Of a DNA stretch of 64,000 bases, positions 59,386 to 64,000 are shown in pieces. Location: contig NZ_VMHK01000002.1 in the NCBI RefSeq assembly GCF_007559275.1, positions 248,001 through 312,000 on the forward strand, written 5' to 3'. Every line of letters begins with the position of its first letter. Position 1 is the stretch's first letter. The stretch is from Bifidobacterium apousia (lineage in GTDB: Bacteria > Actinomycetota > Actinomycetes > Actinomycetales > Bifidobacteriaceae). The translations under genes and the position numbers were made by a program. A model generated the notes under the pieces. It ran no database searches, was not told the DNA's origin, and worked only from the letters and a program-made list of their open reading frames with translations.

Positions 59386-62300
59386 AGCAGACTGCCGAAC
59401 AGTCCGCCATCGTCGATGCGGATGTCAATGAGGATCTTCTGGTAGTGGCTGGGGCCGGCTCGGGCAAGACCATGACCATGACCAGCCGGATCATTGCCCT
59501 GATCCGTCGGGGCGTGCCCTCCGAGCAGATTCTAGGGCTGACCTTCACCCGCAAGGCCGCCTCCGAACTTCAATCCAGGGTGGGGGCGGCGGTCATTCGA
59601 CGCGACCAGGGCAGAGGCGCCTCGGCCGTGGATCCCGAACGCAACTTCCTCAAGCCGACCGTGTCCACCTATGATGCCTTTTTCCAGTCCATCGTGCGCC
59701 AGTATGGCCTGCTGGTGGGCATGGACCAGGACACCCGTCCCCTGAGTTCGGCAGGGGCCTATCAGCTGGCCTCCCAGGTGGTCGCTGACCATCTGGATCT
59801 GATCTTTCCCGCTGGTTCCTCGGCGCAGGATGGCCAATCCGACGACCTGGGCTCCGCGACCTTCTCGACCACCGTCAACCGGGTCCTGGGGCTGACCGGG
59901 GCGGTGACCACCTCCATGATCAGCAGCGACTGCCCTGATTTCGACCAGGCTGTGGAACGGATCCGTGCCTGGGACCGCGCCTTTGTGGATCGTGCGGACC
60001 AGCTCATCGGCGACCAGCCCGTGCCGGCCGCCGAGCCCAGAGCCAGCCAGACGCCGCCCAAGCGCAGCAAGAAAGAGACCGACGAGCACTATCAAGGTAA
60101 AATCAAGGCCTTCCAAGACAAGCGGCAGAGCATTCGCCTCTACCGGGTGGATGCCATGCGACGGGCGGTTCTGACACGCGAGAAGCTGCTGACCCTGGTC
60201 CAGGACTACCAGCGTGCCAAGAGGCAGGCCAACATGGCCGAGTTCGGCGACTTCACCCTGGCCGCCTTCCAGCTGGTCGAGCGTTTCCCCTCCATCAGCG
60301 CCCAGCTGCGACGCCGCTACAGCCACGTCTTTCTGGACGAATACCAGGACACCTCCACCACCCAGGCCCTGCTGCTGGCGGCTATCTTCCATCCACAGAA
60401 TCGGCAGGAGGATCAGGGGAGTGCGGACCAGGCTCCCGGCAGGTCGGCCGTGACCGCCGTGGGCGACCCCTTCCAGTCCATCTATGCCTGGCGCGGGGCC
60501 AGCCCCGGGGCCTTCCGCACCTTCCAGGCCCAGTTCGGCATGCTGGCCGACCGGCCCGCATCCGGCAGCGGTCCCTTGTCTGGAGTGACCGCCTTTGGGC
60601 GCTCGCAGGACCAGGACCCGCTGACTCTGTCGCGCACCTTCCGCAACTCCAGCTGGGTGCTCAAGGCCGCCAATCAGCTGACCGTTCCCCTGCGCCACCG
60701 GGACCAGGGGAGCCGGTCCGAAGCGGAACTCCGCGAGGTGGACGTGGCCAGGCTCCGTCCCCGTGAGGACGCCGACTCGGGCACCGTGGGCCTCCTGGGC
60801 TACAGCACCGGCGGACAGGAGATCGACGGCGTGGTCAGGTTCGCCCTCAAGGCACGCGAGCTCTATGGCAATCACGGCGATGCGCCGCACGTGGCTGTTC
60901 TCTTCCGTTCCAAGGCCGCCCTGCCCAGGTACCGCCAGGCCCTGGAGGCTGCTGGGCTGAGCTGCCAGGTCGTCGGGTACTCCTCCCTCTTCGACCGGCC
61001 CGAGGTCATGGACCTTAGAGCCCTGCTCTCCCTGGTCTGCGACCACACCGACAGCGATTCCCTGATGCGTCTACTGGCCTCGGCCCGGTTCGGCATGGAC
61101 GCGGCCGACCTGAGCGCTCTTGCCTCCCTGGCCGCCAAGGTCAATGAGGACAGCCAGTACCGGGCCCTGGTTAGGGCCGGCCTGGTCGAGTCCGACCCCG
61201 ACCCGCGCCGCCGTCGCGAGGATCTGCACCGTTACCGTGACCAGGTTCCCAACGATGTCTTCCTGGTGGACCTGCTGCTGCGCGACGATCTGCCAGACCT
61301 CTTGAAGGGCTCAGGCCTATCCGCCAGGGGGCGGGTCCTGGCCGCCGAGGCCGCCCGGGTCATCTGCCAGGTCCAGGCCGAGTCATCGGCCCCCCTGCGC
61401 CAGGTGGTCATCGCCGCCATCCGTGCCTTGGATCTGGACGCGGACCTGGTGCTGGCCCGCTCCCTGGCCAATCCTGAACGGCCTCTGGAGCCCAGTCAGG
61501 CCAAGGCGGGCATCCAGGCCCTGCTGGACCAAGTGGATGTCTACCTGTCCGAGCTGCCACAGGGTCTGGGGCCCAGCCTGCGCGGGTTCGTTTCCTGGCT
61601 GTCCTCCCTGGACCAGAGCCCCGAAATGCCCGCTGATGGGGACGACCGGCAGGCTGACGTGGTCCTGATGACCGTCCATCAGGCCAAGGGACTGGAGTGG
61701 GATGCCGTGGCGGTGGTCGGGCTCAAGCGGGGAGCCTTCCCCAGCAGCCAGGGCGACCGGCTCGCGGTCAAGCCCGCCTTGGACAAGCCGGTGGTCCAAT
61801 CCCCGGACGGCCCGGTCTACCAGTACAGCTGCACGGCCCGTACCTGGCTGGTCGATCCCGAGTCTGTGCCGGTGCCGGTGCGGGCTGATGCCATGATCCT
61901 GCCTCGCTTTCCTCACGACGCTCCCTTGGGAGCTGACCCTGAGGATCTGCTGGGTCGTCTGGATCTGGCGGGTCTGGAGGAGGAGGCCATGGGCCTGTCT
62001 CGGGAGAGCGGGCTGGACGACCAGGCCCGCCCGGTCAGGGCCGATGCCATCGCCCCCTCTCAGCGCGAACAGTACGGCCGTCGGCTGCTGGACGACGAGC
62101 GACGGCTGATCTATGTGGCGGCGACCAGGGCCCGGCATGATCTGCTGCTGACCTTCAGCCAGGATTCCCAGGCAGAGTCGGCGGCCCTGAATACCCCGGC
62201 TCCGGACCCGGATAAGGCCTCCAACTTTTGGAGCGAGCTGGTGGAGCTCTTCCAGGAAGAGCCTGATGCGGTCAAGCTGGAGCAGGCAGAGGATGCCCAG

Positions 62301-63422
62301 GAGGGCCAGCCAACGCCGCCCTTGGGGCTCTTTGTCGGCGAGCATGCCCAGTCCTACCGTCAGGCCATCGTCGACCGTGCGCTGGATCAGGTGGATCAGG
62401 TCGCTGCTCGAGACGGTCAGCGTGACCAGGCGCTTTGGCCGCCGGTGCTGAGTGTGCGCACTCGTGAAGCCCTGAATCGTTCGGCCGCCTGGGTGCGCGC
62501 CGGGCAACCCGGCGATCCCGTAATTGATGAGGAGGGCGATGACGGGCTCTACGCCAATGCGGTCCGCGTCCTGCAGGTCAGCACCGGCCGCCTGGGGGTA
62601 GCTGACGACCAGCTGCTCACGGACCTGGATCTGCTGCGGCGCACCGGCCGTCGGATCCTGGGGCATGGGGCTAGCAGCGTCACCGCCATCCAGGCCGGCT
62701 CGGCAGGGGGCGATCCCAAGATGGAGAGGGATTACTGGCAGGGGCTGGTCAGACCCATACCTCAGGTGGCCTCCCCGCAGGCCGAGGCGGGCACCCGCTT
62801 CCACGACTGGGCCAGGCGCTTCATCCTGCCCGATATCTCCGCCCCTGAAGGACTGGTGGACCTGCCCGATCAGGCGGAAGCACCGAATCTGCTCGATGGT
62901 CCGCTGGGTCCCGGAGCCATGGCCGAGCGGGCCCGCATGCTGGCTGAGCTTGACCAGGAGCGGGAGTCCCTGGACCCCCAGGCCGACCCCGTGCAGGCCC
63001 GTCTGCTGACCTGGGAACAGCGGCTGGCCGAGTCTGACTGGGCCCATCGCACTCCTGTCTGGGTGGAACGGCCCATCGTGGCGGTGCTGGCAGGCCAAAT
63101 CGTCAAGGGCAAGCTGGACGCGGTCTTTGCCGGCGGACTGGACCCTGAACGCACGGACCTGCGCTACAGCATCGTGGACTGGAAGACCGGAGCCCGACCG
63201 CGCGGAGAGGAGTCGACCAAGCGCCGTCTGGTCCAGCTGGACTTCTACCGGCTGCTCCTGTCACGCTTGGAGGGTATCGGCCTGTCGACCATCGACGCCT
63301 GCCTTTATTATGTAAGCGAAGACCGGCCCCAGGATCGACTCATCAGGGCCCGTGCCAGGACCGAAGAAGAAATTCTCGCATCCCTGGCCGAGGGCATACC
63401 CGAGCAGTCGGACGAGGACTGA
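59382..63422 (+). CDS. adnB: AdnB-type helicase-nuclease subunit (UvrD/PcrA-like plus RecB nuclease)
   Basis: A 1,346-residue partner of AdnA and probably the main motor. Helicase motifs are all visible: Q motif near TAEQSAIVDA, Walker A AGAGSGKT (23-30), Ia LGLTFTRKAASEL, II VFLDEYQDTST, III AVGDPFQSIYAWRGA, and the late motifs VVLMTVHQAKGLEWDAVAVVGL and RRLIYVAATRARHDLL. The C-terminal RecB-type nuclease carries SIVDWKTGARP with Asp1266 and Lys1268. Length and order match mycobacterial AdnB. The ATG overlaps the adnA stop (ATGA), and GGAGGA lies about 6 bases upstream, so the subunits are made together. It resects DNA ends for RecA-dependent repair. Confidence 0.9.
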   Translation: MKQTAEQSAIVDADVNEDLLVVAGAGSGKTMTMTSRIIALIRRGVPSEQILGLTFTRKAASELQSRVGAAVIRRDQGRGASAVDPERNFLKPTVSTYDAFFQSIVRQYGLLVGMDQDTRPLSSAGAYQLASQVVADHLDLIFPAGSSAQDGQSDDLGSATFSTTVNRVLGLTGAVTTSMISSDCPDFDQAVERIRAWDRAFVDRADQLIGDQPVPAAEPRASQTPPKRSKKETDEHYQGKIKAFQDKRQSIRLYRVDAMRRAVLTREKLLTLVQDYQRAKRQANMAEFGDFTLAAFQLVERFPSISAQLRRRYSHVFLDEYQDTSTTQALLLAAIFHPQNRQEDQGSADQAPGRSAVTAVGDPFQSIYAWRGASPGAFRTFQAQFGMLADRPASGSGPLSGVTAFGRSQDQDPLTLSRTFRNSSWVLKAANQLTVPLRHRDQGSRSEAELREVDVARLRPREDADSGTVGLLGYSTGGQEIDGVVRFALKARELYGNHGDAPHVAVLFRSKAALPRYRQALEAAGLSCQVVGYSSLFDRPEVMDLRALLSLVCDHTDSDSLMRLLASARFGMDAADLSALASLAAKVNEDSQYRALVRAGLVESDPDPRRRREDLHRYRDQVPNDVFLVDLLLRDDLPDLLKGSGLSARGRVLAAEAARVICQVQAESSAPLRQVVIAAIRALDLDADLVLARSLANPERPLEPSQAKAGIQALLDQVDVYLSELPQGLGPSLRGFVSWLSSLDQSPEMPADGDDRQADVVLMTVHQAKGLEWDAVAVVGLKRGAFPSSQGDRLAVKPALDKPVVQSPDGPVYQYSCTARTWLVDPESVPVPVRADAMILPRFPHDAPLGADPEDLLGRLDLAGLEEEAMGLSRESGLDDQARPVRADAIAPSQREQYGRRLLDDERRLIYVAATRARHDLLLTFSQDSQAESAALNTPAPDPDKASNFWSELVELFQEEPDAVKLEQAEDAQEGQPTPPLGLFVGEHAQSYRQAIVDRALDQVDQVAARDGQRDQALWPPVLSVRTREALNRSAAWVRAGQPGDPVIDEEGDDGLYANAVRVLQVSTGRLGVADDQLLTDLDLLRRTGRRILGHGASSVTAIQAGSAGGDPKMERDYWQGLVRPIPQVASPQAEAGTRFHDWARRFILPDISAPEGLVDLPDQAEAPNLLDGPLGPGAMAERARMLAELDQERESLDPQADPVQARLLTWEQRLAESDWAHRTPVWVERPIVAVLAGQIVKGKLDAVFAGGLDPERTDLRYSIVDWKTGARPRGEESTKRRLVQLDFYRLLLSRLEGIGLSTIDACLYYVSEDRPQDRLIRARARTEEEILASLAEGIPEQSDED

Positions 63423-63540
63423 GTCTGCGGCAGACCCCGCCAGATAAGGCGATGGGTGCCGCGCATCAGCAATCATGAACAGCAGGCGATCGGCAGACGG
63501 CCAAGTGCCGTCGTTGGGCCGGGCACGCCCGAATGGAGCA

Positions 63541-64000
63541 ATGAGACAGATGACAACGTCCAGTATTCACGACCAGGCCTCCCGGCGGAGGGGGAGCGTG
63601 GCGATACGACCTATGGTCTGGGCGGATATGCCCGACCTGGTGGGGACTTTCGACGCTACTTGGAAGGTGCAGGAGGATCCCGAGGGCACCGTGTCCCGGC
63701 TGAGCGCTGCCCACTTCATCCTGCACTACCTGGTGGGCGCCACCAGGGCCCGGATAGCTGTCGATGGGCAGGATTTTCTGGGGGTGACCCTGCTTGCTGA
63801 GGGGCGTGGCGAACTGTGCTTCCCTCAGGCCGAAGAGGAGCTGGAGCAGGTCGATCAGCAGCTGTCTGCCACGACCTTGGGCGCCCAGACCCTGGACCGG
63901 GCGCGCCAGTGGCAGCAAACCGAGGTCAAGCTGGAGGAGCAGTGTGGTCTGGCTGTTCCGCCCCAGGCAGAACTGAGGCTCTTCCTGGTCTCCAGCCGTG
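63541..64000 (+). CDS. GNAT family N-acetyltransferase, 3'-truncated by window edge
   Basis: An open frame runs from ATG 63541 (or the in-frame ATG 63550, MTTSSIHDQ) to the window end, about 150 residues, without a stop. VAIRPMVWADMPDLVGTFDATWKV at the start and AELRLFLVSSR at the visible end fit the first strand/helix and the motif A entry strand of a GNAT fold; the acetyl-CoA loop would lie beyond the edge. The middle (VDGQDFLGVTLLAEG) looks like the central beta strands, followed by a charged helix (EEELEQVDQQLS). The substrate is unknown. It begins about 120 bases after adnB. GGAG lies just before 63541, too close for that ATG and 12 bases before 63550. Confidence 0.7.
   Translation, partial: MRQMTTSSIHDQASRRRGSVAIRPMVWADMPDLVGTFDATWKVQEDPEGTVSRLSAAHFILHYLVGATRARIAVDGQDFLGVTLLAEGRGELCFPQAEEELEQVDQQLSATTLGAQTLDRARQWQQTEVKLEEQCGLAVPPQAELRLFLVSSR

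Overview
This is a GC-rich, densely coding stretch of an actinobacterial chromosome, most likely a Bifidobacterium. The evidence is the gene set: a kinase / fibronectin-III / MoxR / DUF58 / transglutaminase-like locus matching the PFNA cluster described in bifidobacteria, the AdnAB-type helicase-nuclease pair, an orphan glycine-cleavage H protein with a lipoate ligase, galT-galK, a G5/transglycosylase Rpf-like protein, and many start codons placed 6-8 bases after a TANNNT box (leaderless style). The species is not resolved from sequence alone.

Layout. 1-1947: visibly AT-richer accessory DNA with a 5'-truncated Abi-like gene and about 900 bases without a convincing gene. 1948-7381: a purine permease, a terminator, then a very large sortase-anchored RCC1-repeat surface protein on the minus strand, cut by a 15-base homopolymer that puts its signal peptide out of frame with the body. 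7642-9143 (minus): Rpf-like resuscitation/transglycosylase protein and thioredoxin. 9315-15199: DUF4916 Nudix-like protein, alpha/beta hydrolase and NudC (one operon), L,D-transpeptidase, GcvH and an App1-type DUF2183 protein. 15207-26359: oligopeptidase B, leuB, a TM2 protein with YPxGQ repeats, lipoate ligase, CRP/FNR regulator, class A PBP, Old Yellow Enzyme and polyprenol-phosphate mannosyltransferase. 26597-30061: DeoR-type regulator, galT and galK (Leloir pathway). 30176-34292: ACT-domain/UPF0210 pair, trmL (minus), mutY and a secreted membrane protein. 34487-42302: rpoB-rpoC with a structured leader and a hairpin between the genes. 42476-54754 (minus): PFNA-type cluster without a PP2C phosphatase gene next to it. 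54910-63422: adnA-adnB. 63541-end: a GNAT acetyltransferase cut by the window edge.

Most notable: (i) the poly-G/poly-C tract in the RCC1 surface protein, a probable phase-variation switch now in the off register, controlling a protein with 2 x 7 RCC1 repeats; (ii) mutually exclusive hairpins plus a short uORF in the rpoB leader, with a related hairpin between rpoB and rpoC; (iii) a transglutaminase-fold protein in the kinase cluster that has lost all three catalytic residues; (iv) an Asn in RpoB at the position equivalent to E. coli His526; (v) a lipoate ligase with its accessory domain at the N-terminus, near an orphan GcvH.
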